Below, piece by piece: positions 18,380 through 25,803 of a stretch of 58,161 nt of DNA. The stretch is from Acidobacteriota bacterium (GTDB lineage: Bacteria > Acidobacteriota > Terriglobia > Acidiferrales > UBA7541): contig QHYK01000098.1 in assembly GCA_003224085.1 (NCBI GenBank), positions 1 to 58,161 on the forward strand, written 5' to 3'. Each line of letters begins with the position of its first letter. Within the stretch, counting starts at the first letter, position 1. The notes under the pieces are model-generated. The model ran no database searches and was not told the DNA's origin. It worked only from the letters and a program-made list of their open reading frames with translations. The position numbers and the translations under genes are program-made.

Positions 18380-18748
18380 TCACCTCGGGAGGACCTGCGT
18401 CTGCCCCTGTTGTCTCCTGCTGCTCTCGCTTCTGTTGCCTTGGGGCGCGCGCCGTGCAAGCATTTTCTTGCGAACTTCTAACTGCTGCTCAGGTGTCAGC
18501 GCTTTGAAAACCTCACCGCGGCCCATACACCGGTACCCGTCCAGCATCGCCCTTTCTGCTCCCGGCTCAACTCTTCGTCTCTGGCCACGAGATCCATACG
18601 CGGTTTCATCTTCTTGCGTATCTGGGCAATCTTTGCTTTCTGTTCAGGCGTGAAAAGTCAGCCCGGCAAAATCGTCTGGTGGGGGAGTGACTTTCCTCGG
18701 TCGAATCGCAGGTGAGGCCGCGCGCGGAGCCGGTACCGGAGCAGGAGT
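18380..18748 (-). pseudogene. Spy/CpxP-like (LTxxQ motif) periplasmic protein, frameshifted
   Basis: Read on the minus strand in three successive frames, this stretch gives a proline-rich segment (TPAPVPAPRAASPAIRP), then FTPEQKAKIAQIRKKM with ELSREQK, then KALTPEQQLEVRKKM and a Gln/Arg-rich tail ending at 18380. Paired TPEQ helices are the hallmark of the Spy/CpxP family of periplasmic chaperone or metal-sensing proteins. One extra base before the first TPEQ and another shift after REQK break the frame. The 5' end is not identifiable. Confidence 0.55.
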
Positions 18749-19661
18749 GCTCTACGCGCGGTTCAGAACTGGTTCCAAACACAGGAAAACCAGCCCAGCT
18801 GCAACCCGCCACTCCTTTGGCAAATCGGTTCGTGTTCATGCACATCGCGTTTTTGAGCGAGTGATTATTCACTCGACCGCACTACTCGTCGCCGTCATCC
18901 AGCGCGCCATCTCATACTCTCGGCCGCTTCCCACCTCACTTCCCGTCACCGTATCGTCCGGGACTCGGCTTCGGAGCTCTCCGGATGAATCAACAAGCCC
19001 TCAATAGATCGCCGCCGCGATCCTCGTGGGCTTCGGTGCAACTCACCCTAATGCTCAGGTCGAGGGCTTGTCGAACCCATTCCGCAATTGACATGTGACG
19101 GGTGCGCGCAGCGACGCTGCAGATCCCGGCGGAGGTCATGAAGCCGGTCAAGGCTTGGCATGAACCCGCGACATAGTGACAGAATGAAATGGCAACTCCT
19201 TGCAAACAAAACAGTTCGCACCGACCACCGAGGCAGTCAGGCCAAGGCACACCGACAGGCTCGAAACCGATCCATCTTTGCAAACCCTATTCGACGGTGC
19301 CGGCGGCGCTGGTCTCCGGGCACCACTTTCCACAGATCCCGCAGATTCTCGCGCTTGAACTAGAGTGGAACCTGGATTATGCTGCGATTCCTTGCTGAAG
19401 CAGTTGCGAAGGATCTTGATGGTATGCTTGATGCAATCCTGCGATCCTTGACGCGTCGGCAACACGGTTCGTTGTGACACAATGTTCACACCTCAGCGCT
19501 GGGAGAGCGCCTAGCCCTGCTGTCGCGTTCGATGACGGCCTCCTCCCGATCGATAGCAACTGGTCCTATTTTGAGAGGCTCACCCTGGTCCCTCAGACTG
19601 GACCTTATCTAACTGGCCCCGACTTTCGTTACTAAGGAAGCTTGAAGAGGGGACCTCGCTA
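18749..19661. other. Stretch without a recognisable gene
   Basis: About 0.9 kb with only short unrelated open frames and no family signature on either strand. It probably contains decayed sequence at the left border of the accessory island that begins at 19662. Confidence 0.4.
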
Positions 19662-20006
19662 ATGAGTCGAAAAAGATCGATCCCCGACACTGTCAGCGCC
19701 GGCAGGAGCCGTATCGTTCCGTACTACCGAGGCGAGGACTTCAGAATGCGCCATGCGCGTCGTCTAAGCGCAAATCTGGAACAGGAGGCCAACGTTCGCC
19801 GCTGGTGTGGGCAGCGGGGACTGACGCTAAGGATAACCAATGAAGGGCATCATTGGCAGATCACGGACGGAGGTTTCCTGGCCGAATGGTGGCCATCGAG
19901 CGCAAAACTCGTGATTGGCAAAAAATGGCATGACGGAATTCATTGTCATGACTACAAGCAAGCGCTGAAAGTTATCGAGGATTTCCACAGGAAGAAGCGG
20001 CTCTGA
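19662..20006 (+). CDS. Conserved-looking small protein upstream of the SNF2 ATPase
   Basis: 114 residues, basic N-terminus, then a compact domain rich in Trp and His: HHWQITDGGFLAEWWPSSAK, GKKWHDGIHCHDYKQALKVI. The W-x-W-P-S-x-x-K-L and final helix pattern recalls small proteins of phages and plasmids that I remember only vaguely; I assign no function. It ends 82 bases before the SNF2 ATPase gene on the same strand and probably belongs to that locus. Confidence 0.55.
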   Translation: MSRKRSIPDTVSAGRSRIVPYYRGEDFRMRHARRLSANLEQEANVRRWCGQRGLTLRITNEGHHWQITDGGFLAEWWPSSAKLVIGKKWHDGIHCHDYKQALKVIEDFHRKKRL

Positions 20007-20088
20007 TTGGCATCGCGGGCATGAAATTCGCAGCGGCCTTGCAGCAGTTTGATTACGGCCCGCTGTGTTAAGGAAGGGTGGATCTGCC

Positions 20089-22842
20089 ATGTCGCAAGTT
20101 GATTCTAGCTCTGCGAAGAAGAGCACAGAACTAACGCTCATCGACAGGCTATCGCGGCTGTCGTACCAGCAGACGCTCAAGCTGCTGGGAAGCGAGGGGC
20201 CGAAGTTGCTGCGGGCTGGGGATAGCTGGGATTTTCGCATCGAGGAAGACGTGTGCTTGAGTGAGGATTTGTTCCGCCTTAAGTTCCCGCTGGCGCCTGG
20301 CGAAACTGAATCCCCGCCTGTCGTCACGATCAGCCTTATGGATACATCTAACGGCCGGCTGCAGTGGCACTGCACAGTGTGCGAGTCGTTGTGCGAGCAT
20401 GTCGGGGCGGCTTTCTCGTTCATTCTCGACGAAAAGATGACGCTGGGCCTTGCGGCGCCTCCGCCCGAGCGCGTGCCGGTCGAGAGCCTGAGTGAACAGG
20501 AACTTATCGAACGGGCCATTGAGGAGCGGCGGGAGCGGGCGCGCACGGAGCGAATGATCGTCAAGTCAGCGGAACCGGAGCAGCCGTGGACCGATTACGC
20601 CGTGAGCAACACGATCTCCGGCAAGACGTACCGCGTCGCGGTGCGCGGGCGCGAACTGGGCGACTCTTATTGCGCGTGTCCTGACTTCCGCACGAACACG
20701 CTCGGGACCTGCAAGCATATCCTGCACGTGCTTGCGAAGCTAAAAAGGAGATTCACTGAAACGGAGCTGAAGCGGCCTTACCACCGGCGGACGATTGGCG
20801 TTCACGTGCAGTACCGCGATCAGGCGACTCTTCGGCTCCTTCTCCCCGAAAGACTCGATCCGGAGGCCAGCGAGGTACTTGGAAAGCTACGTGACCGGGA
20901 CATCGAGGACGTGCCAGACCTGCTCAAACGGATTCAGCATCTGGAGCGGCGCGGACGCACGATCAACATCTACCCCGACGCGGAAGAATTCATCCAACGG
21001 CGGCTGCTGCAGGACCGCCTTGCGCGCCGAGTCGCCGAGATCCGGCGCCAGCCGGAGTCGCACCCTCTGCGGCGCGAGTTACTCAAGGCCGAATTATTGC
21101 CGTATCAGCTCGACGGCATTGCGTTCGCCGCCGGCGCCGGCCGCGCGGTGCTTGCCGATGACATGGGGCTTGGCAAAACCATCCAAGCCATCGGGGTGTC
21201 GGAGCTGCTCGTGCGCGAGGCTGGCATATCGAAGGTGCTCGTCATCTGTCCCGCTTCGGTGAAATCGCAATGGCGGAACGAAATCCGGCGCTTCTGTGAC
21301 CGCGATTGCCAATTGATCGTCGGCAGCATCGCCTCTCGAGGCGCCCAATACGCCAACGACTGCTTCTTTACCGTATGCAACTACGAGCAGGTGCTGCGTG
21401 ACATCCTCTCGATCGAACGGGTGAATTGGAACCTCATCATTCTCGACGAAGGCCAGCGCATCAAGAACTGGGAAGCGAAGACCAGCCGCGTGATCAAGGG
21501 GCTTCGTTCGCGGTTCGCGCTCGTGCTGTCGGGCACGCCGCTCGAAAACCGGCTCGACGAATTGTATTCAATCGTGCAGTTCATCGACGACCGGCGGCTC
21601 GGCCCGGCGTTTCGTTTTTACAACCATCACCGCGTCGTGGATGAAAGGGGCAAAGTGCTCGGTTATAAGAATCTGGCCGAGCTACGCGAAAAACTCCAGC
21701 CGGTTCTGCTCCGCCGTACACGGCAGTCCGTAAGCCAGCAACTACCGCCGCGCACGAACGAAATCATCCGCATCACGCCCACCGAAGAACAAATCGACCT
21801 GCACCGTTCACACATGCGGCTCGTCAGCAGAATCACAAGGAAGAAGTTTCTCACCGAGATGGACCTGCTTAGGCTGCGGAAGCACCTGCTCATGTGCCGC
21901 ATGTCCGCTAACAGCACATTCCTCGTGGACAAGGAGGCGCCCGGGTACTCCTCGAAACTCGAAGAACTCGACGATTTGTTCGATCGGCTGTTTTCAGAAG
22001 AGAACCGTAAGGTGCTTCTCTTCTCGGAATGGACCACAATGCTCGACCTGATCGAGCCTCTTCTGGAGAAGCGTGGCCTTCCCTTCGTCCGCCTTGACGG
22101 TTCGGTGCCGCAAAAACTGCGGCAGGGGCTGGTCCACGAATTTCAAAGCAATCCCGGCTGCCGCTTGTTCCTGACGACCAACGCGGGCTCGACCGGGCTG
22201 AACCTGCAGGCGGCGAACACAGTCATCAATGTCGATCTCCCTTGGAACCCTGCGGTTCTCGAACAGCGCATCGCGCGAGCTTACCGCATGGGCCAGGAAC
22301 AGCCGGTTCAGGTTTTCGTCTTGATCACCGAGGACACCATCGAAGAAAAACTGCTAGCCACGCTTTCCGCGAAGCACGATTTAGCCCTTGCCGCCCTAGA
22401 CGCCGAGAGCGACGTGGATAAAGTTGATCTCGCCGGCGGCATCGAGGAACTCCGCCGGCGTCTCGAAGTTCTGCTCGGCGCCCGCCCCGAAGCCCCATCT
22501 GACCAGAGTCTCCGCCGCGAGAGTGAACTCGCCGTAGCCCGGGCTGCCGGCGAACGCCATGCCCGCCGCGAAAGACTCGCCGTCAGCGGCGGTCACCTGC
22601 TTAGCGCCGCGTTTCAATTCCTTGGTGAACTGTTGCCGGCGCCATCGGATTCCTCGGAATCGACGGCGGCGACGACTGCTTTGGCAGCAACTTTGAAACA
22701 GAACCTCACCGATCTCGTGGAACCGGACGATCGCGGCCGTCCGTGCCTGACCTTCGCGCTGCCAGACGCGACTGCTCTCGATGGTCTGACTAACGTCCTC
22801 GCGCGCCTGCTGGTCCGGACTCAGTCCGCAAACGGGTTGTGA
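20089..22842 (+). CDS. SNF2-family ATPase with N-terminal SWIM zinc finger
   Basis: 917 residues. Two Cys/His clusters lie near the N-terminus: CTVCESLCEH (about 93-102) and a SWIM finger CACPDF...TCKH (about 193-208). The SNF2 motor follows: Walker A DDMGLGKT (about 357-364), DEGQ in place of DEAH/DEAQ (about 452), SGTPLENR, then helicase C with TNAGSTGLNLQ and the arginine finger motif QRIARAYRMGQ. About 150 residues of Glu/Arg-rich C-terminal extension follow. Such proteins translocate on double-stranded DNA and remodel bound proteins; bacterial members occur with RNA polymerase recycling, repair and phage defence. The ATG at 20089 follows AGGAAGG; an in-frame GTG lies 24 bases upstream. 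Confidence 0.85.
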   Translation: MSQVDSSSAKKSTELTLIDRLSRLSYQQTLKLLGSEGPKLLRAGDSWDFRIEEDVCLSEDLFRLKFPLAPGETESPPVVTISLMDTSNGRLQWHCTVCESLCEHVGAAFSFILDEKMTLGLAAPPPERVPVESLSEQELIERAIEERRERARTERMIVKSAEPEQPWTDYAVSNTISGKTYRVAVRGRELGDSYCACPDFRTNTLGTCKHILHVLAKLKRRFTETELKRPYHRRTIGVHVQYRDQATLRLLLPERLDPEASEVLGKLRDRDIEDVPDLLKRIQHLERRGRTINIYPDAEEFIQRRLLQDRLARRVAEIRRQPESHPLRRELLKAELLPYQLDGIAFAAGAGRAVLADDMGLGKTIQAIGVSELLVREAGISKVLVICPASVKSQWRNEIRRFCDRDCQLIVGSIASRGAQYANDCFFTVCNYEQVLRDILSIERVNWNLIILDEGQRIKNWEAKTSRVIKGLRSRFALVLSGTPLENRLDELYSIVQFIDDRRLGPAFRFYNHHRVVDERGKVLGYKNLAELREKLQPVLLRRTRQSVSQQLPPRTNEIIRITPTEEQIDLHRSHMRLVSRITRKKFLTEMDLLRLRKHLLMCRMSANSTFLVDKEAPGYSSKLEELDDLFDRLFSEENRKVLLFSEWTTMLDLIEPLLEKRGLPFVRLDGSVPQKLRQGLVHEFQSNPGCRLFLTTNAGSTGLNLQAANTVINVDLPWNPAVLEQRIARAYRMGQEQPVQVFVLITEDTIEEKLLATLSAKHDLALAALDAESDVDKVDLAGGIEELRRRLEVLLGARPEAPSDQSLRRESELAVARAAGERHARRERLAVSGGHLLSAAFQFLGELLPAPSDSSESTAATTALAATLKQNLTDLVEPDDRGRPCLTFALPDATALDGLTNVLARLLVRTQSANGL

Positions 22843-22938
22843 CTTCTAGGTGTTGTCCTTCGCCCAAACTCCGGCCGACTGTGAAATCAATAACAGAGCT
22901 GCCGGCGTCTCACCAGCGTTCTGTTATAACTCCCAACC

Positions 22939-23705
22939 ATGTTTCGCTTCGTCAGACTTTGCTTCGGAACCATGGTCCGCCTCTTTCGCGCGCGTCGCGG
23001 TCTGCTCCCGGAGAATCTAGCGTTACGCCAACAGCTCACCGTGCTAAAGCGGCGCCGTCCACGCCCGGGCCTGCACCCGTTCGACAAACTGTTCTGGGTC
23101 GCCGCAAGTCGATTCTCGTCAGGATGGAAACAATCGCTGATCGTGCTTACACCTGAGACTGTAGTGCGGTGGCACCGGGCCGGTTTCCGCTGGTACTGGC
23201 GGCTGGTCGTCCGGAGCCAGGACGCAGGTTGGGAGACGACGGACGTCGAAGGAAGTTCCAGAATTGATCTTCCGGATGGTTGTTGAAAATCCAACGTGGG
23301 GCGCACCTCGCATCCATGGCCAGCTCCTCATGCTTGGTTTTGATGTTTCCGATAGAACGATCTCCCGCTGGATGCGCCGTGCACCCAGCCATCCCGAACC
23401 AGCCAAGCGCTGGCTTGCCTTTCTTCGCAACCATCGAGAGCGATTGCCGCAATGGATTTCTTCACGGTCCCAACGATCACCTTCGGCGTACTATTGCTTT
23501 TTCATCATCCGTCATGATCGGCGGCGGATCGTGCACCTCAACGTCACAAAGCGTCCGGCCAGCTGTGGATTGTGCAGCAATTGCGAGAAGCGCTTCCGTT
23601 TGGGACGGCTCCAAGCTTCGTCATCTTCGATCGTGATGCCCAATATGGGGTGGAGGTCCCCGCCGCGATCCGATCGATGAAAATCAAATGTGCCCGCACA
23701 TCGTT
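22939..23705 (+). mobile_element. Transposase/integrase (DDE, rve-type) remnant with several frameshifts
   Basis: Successive plus frames give one familiar IS-type transposase: PENLALRQQLTVLKRRRPRP and TPETVVRWHRAGFRWYWRL (22939 to about 23230), then SKEVPELIFRMVVENPTWGA and RTISRWMRRAP, then AAMDFFTVPTITFGVL with the first catalytic Asp, CFFIIRHDRRRIVHLNVTK, then WIVQQLREALPFGTAPSFVI, FDRDAQYG with the second Asp, and MKIKC. At least four shifts separate them. Homology stops near 23705, before the catalytic Glu. No terminal inverted repeats or target duplications could be identified. Not functional. Confidence 0.8.
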
Positions 23706-23982
23706 GCGGAGTCGGACTGCGTCATCGTTACGATCGGGCTGCCTGATCCAGGCTAGCCTTAATGTGTACACAGCACACGCGCGCAGGAGCGGGTTTCCAT
23801 CAAAGAGAATGCTCGCGCTCCTTGAGCATTCTCGGTCGGATTTGGACTATCTCTTCGGGTGGTCGCGAAAGGGAATCGCGCCATTTTCGGCGCGTATGAG
23901 ATTTTGGCGAGCCACAACACAGGGGATGAAGGCGGAACAGCCCGACCTGCCGAAAATTCGGTTCGAATCCCGAGCGCTGTTT
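23706..23982. other. Non-coding gap between transposase remnant and toxin-antitoxin promoter
   Basis: No gene is recognised here. It contains GGTTCGAATCCC (about 23960-23971), which resembles a tRNA T-loop, but no complete tRNA can be folded around it. Confidence 0.4.
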
Positions 23983-23983
23983 G

Positions 23984-24012
23984 TGTCCAGACACTGTCTT
24001 GACAGAGCTGTC
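23984..24012 (+). promoter_or_regulatory. Operator array: two tandem TGTCnnGACA palindromes plus a half-site
   Basis: TGTCCAGACA (23984-23993) and TGTCTTGACA (23995-24004) are perfect palindromes with centres 11 bp apart, about one helical turn, so they face the same side of the DNA. A further half-site TGTC is at 24009-24012. The second palindrome includes the -35 box. The likely ligand is the Xre-type antitoxin encoded downstream, as these antitoxins usually repress their own operon; that is inference. Confidence 0.6.
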
Positions 24013-24027
24013 GCACCCCTCTACTCT
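23999..24027 (+). promoter_or_regulatory. Promoter of the antitoxin-toxin operon
   Basis: TTGACA (23999-24004), a perfect -35 consensus, lies 17 bases before TACTCT (24022-24027), a weak -10 box. The ATG is 33 bases further, with GAGGAGGT just before it. Overlap with the palindromes above fits repression by a bound protein. Confidence 0.55.
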
Positions 24028-24060
24028 TACCGTGAGGATGTCGGTTCGTGAGGAGGTAGT

Positions 24061-24687
24061 ATGCCGGTAAGGGCTGTTGCCCTGAAAGAGGAGGGTACGC
24101 ACCCGCCGTCCGAGGGAGTCCTCGCTCGCTTCGCAGAAGTACGGCCTGTGCGATCCTTGAAAGACCTTGAAAAGGTGAAGGAGGAACGACCGGACATCGT
24201 TTTGATGGATGTTCGCATGCCGCAGGTCGATGGAAAAGAGGTTGTAGAAGTTCTTCGTCAAACGCGGCCAGCGCCGGTTCTGGTGCTCTTTGATTCCAAA
24301 ATGCAGCCGGCGACCTTGCTCAAACATTTGAACAGCCTGGGCACACTCAAAACTACTCGGCATGGCCGGTCGCGCAGCCTCTCTCAAGTCGTCCGGCTCT
24401 TGGGAGTATCGCAAGAGGTTCTCAGCCGAATCTTGAACGTCTCTGCTCGAACGGCGCATCGTTGGCTCAAAGGAACACGCCCCCGTCGGACCCGGGAACT
24501 GGAAAGGCTATTTGAGATTGTTGCCCTGCTTGAACAAACGCTCCCGAATGACCAAGCTATTCGGAGCTATTTGTGCCATACCAATCCCGCCCTCCAGGGC
24601 GAGAAGCCTATCGACCTGCTGATCGGAAGAGAATTTGACCGCGTGTCGGCGGATCTCCGAGCCGTTCAAGAGGGAGTCTACGTCTAA
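24061..24687 (+). CDS. Xre/MbcA/ParS-type antitoxin with receiver-like N-terminal domain
   Basis: 208 residues. The C-terminal part is a typical antitoxin of the RES-Xre class: helix-turn-helix around 115-140 (SQEVLSRILNVSARTAHRWL) and the DUF2384 toxin-binding region (143-208) with NPALQGEKPIDLLI. The first 95 residues are unusual: RPDIVLMDVRMPQVDGKEVV with Asp50 matches the phospho-acceptor strand and following loop of a response-regulator receiver. The pattern beta1 (3-8), alpha1, beta2, alpha2, beta3 with Asp50, alpha3, beta4 (VLVLFDS) can be traced, but the acidic pair after beta1 is only KEEG and the last strand and its lysine are missing. It neutralises the RES toxin encoded directly downstream and probably represses its own promoter. 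Confidence 0.8.
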   Translation: MPVRAVALKEEGTHPPSEGVLARFAEVRPVRSLKDLEKVKEERPDIVLMDVRMPQVDGKEVVEVLRQTRPAPVLVLFDSKMQPATLLKHLNSLGTLKTTRHGRSRSLSQVVRLLGVSQEVLSRILNVSARTAHRWLKGTRPRRTRELERLFEIVALLEQTLPNDQAIRSYLCHTNPALQGEKPIDLLIGREFDRVSADLRAVQEGVYV

Positions 24688-25209
24688 TTGGCCCTTCCTC
24701 CGGACCTACCCCGGTCTCCTCTTTCGACAGTCGTGTTCCGGGTTGTTCGTGAAGGTTTAGACCCATTAGCGAAAACAGCAAGCTTGAAAGCCGGTGGCCG
24801 TTTCAATCCGCCAAATGAGTTTGGCGCGCTCTACACGTCACTTGAGGCCACGAGCGCCGCCAAGGAAGTCGCGAGAGGTTTAAGACAGCGCGGAGTTGAT
24901 CCCGACCAATTCCCGGAAGGCGCGTGGTGGGTTTACGAATTGGGAGTGAAATTGGAAGCCGTTCTCGATCTCACCGACGCGGATGTTCTTCAGAAAAGTG
25001 GGATCGCGGAGGGTTCTCTGACCGGCAGCGACGTGAATGCAACGAGGCAGCTTGCTGCGGAAGCAAGAGAACGGGGCTACGAGGCTTTGCTAGTTCCGTC
25101 CGCCGCCGCTCCCAGGTCCAAGAATTTGGTCCTCTTCCTGGACAAAATGTCGGCACGCCCGAATGTGCTCAGTTCCAGGACAGTCACGCTGAGCGGACGA
25201 GCTACCTAA
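24688..25209 (+). CDS. RES-domain toxin
   Basis: 173 residues. RES toxins degrade NAD+ and stop growth when freed from their antitoxin. Family features seen: FRVVREGLDPL with an early arginine (about 18), GGRFNPPNEFGALYTSLE with Arg38, a glutamate in SAAKEVARG, and VPSAA (Ser138) before NLVLF. Length is normal, so the gene appears intact. It starts with TTG at 24688, immediately after the antitoxin stop codon with no spacer, which implies coupled translation and less toxin than antitoxin. It shares the promoter and palindromes at 23984-24027. Confidence 0.85.
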   Translation: MALPPDLPRSPLSTVVFRVVREGLDPLAKTASLKAGGRFNPPNEFGALYTSLEATSAAKEVARGLRQRGVDPDQFPEGAWWVYELGVKLEAVLDLTDADVLQKSGIAEGSLTGSDVNATRQLAAEARERGYEALLVPSAAAPRSKNLVLFLDKMSARPNVLSSRTVTLSGRAT

Positions 25210-25240
25210 ACAGCAACGCTTCGCTCTCTGACGATGGAAA

Positions 25241-25561
25241 TTGGATGAGCGAGGCGGAGACAATCTAGCTAAGCTAGCTTCTGCTTATCTGCTTGCTCCA
25301 GCAAACCACGATATCTTGGGCTTCGCCGGGGCTTGGACAGCCAGCCTCAACATCTTTCGCCTGCTTGTTCGTAACGCTCCTGACGGACTCGCGGCAGGAC
25401 AAATTGCCCGGCGCTTATGTCTTCCGAGCCCAACTCTTTCTTTCCATCTGAACGTCTTGGCCGCCGCTGAACTCGTGCGGCCCCACAAGAACGGTCGCTC
25501 CATCCGCTATTCGGCCAGCTTGGAGTGCGTGAATCGGCTGACCGACTTCCTGATGCACCCT
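25241..25561 (+). pseudogene. ArsR-type HTH regulator fragment
   Basis: The stretch from about 25345 to 25560 encodes a winged helix-turn-helix of the ArsR group: LNIFRLLVRNAPDGLAAGQI, LPSPTLSFHLNVL and GRSIRYSASLE. The residues before it do not match the family's usual N-terminus, and after DFLM the frame runs into a DUF2293 fragment in another frame. It therefore looks like a remnant rather than a working regulator, although a short protein from 25241 to 25627 could be translated. Confidence 0.6.
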
Positions 25562-25700
25562 TGCCGTGGTCGCGCACATTCGCCCCCGTTACGGCAACTA
25601 CGACGAGCTTCTAATGAGTGGATATGAGCGCAGCGAAGCCCGCGCTGAGATTCACGACGAGGTCGACCGCGTGCTCAACCGATGGCGCAATCCGCTTTGA
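25555..25700 (+). pseudogene. DUF2293 protein, 3' fragment
   Basis: In the frame that ends with TGA at 25698-25700 the bases encode LAVVAHIRPRYGNYDELLMS and ARAEIHDEVDRVLNRW, the C-terminal signature of DUF2293 proteins. A stop codon precedes it in the same frame and no start is present, so only the last 45 residues or so survive, joined to the ArsR fragment. Confidence 0.55.
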
Positions 25701-25803
25701 GCCTGATCTGAGGCAATTCCGTTTTTTTTCCACAGGCAGTCAGACCTTCCATCAAGCTCACAAACAGATACCCGATACAATCTGCTAATCTTGAGCTGGC
25801 ACG

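Noticed and set aside
23951-24000. tRNA-like T-loop sequence GGTTCGAATCCC
   Set aside because: No acceptor, D or anticodon stem can be paired around it and only a 4-bp T-stem forms; it is not a tRNA gene, and a tRNA-derived att fragment is unproven.
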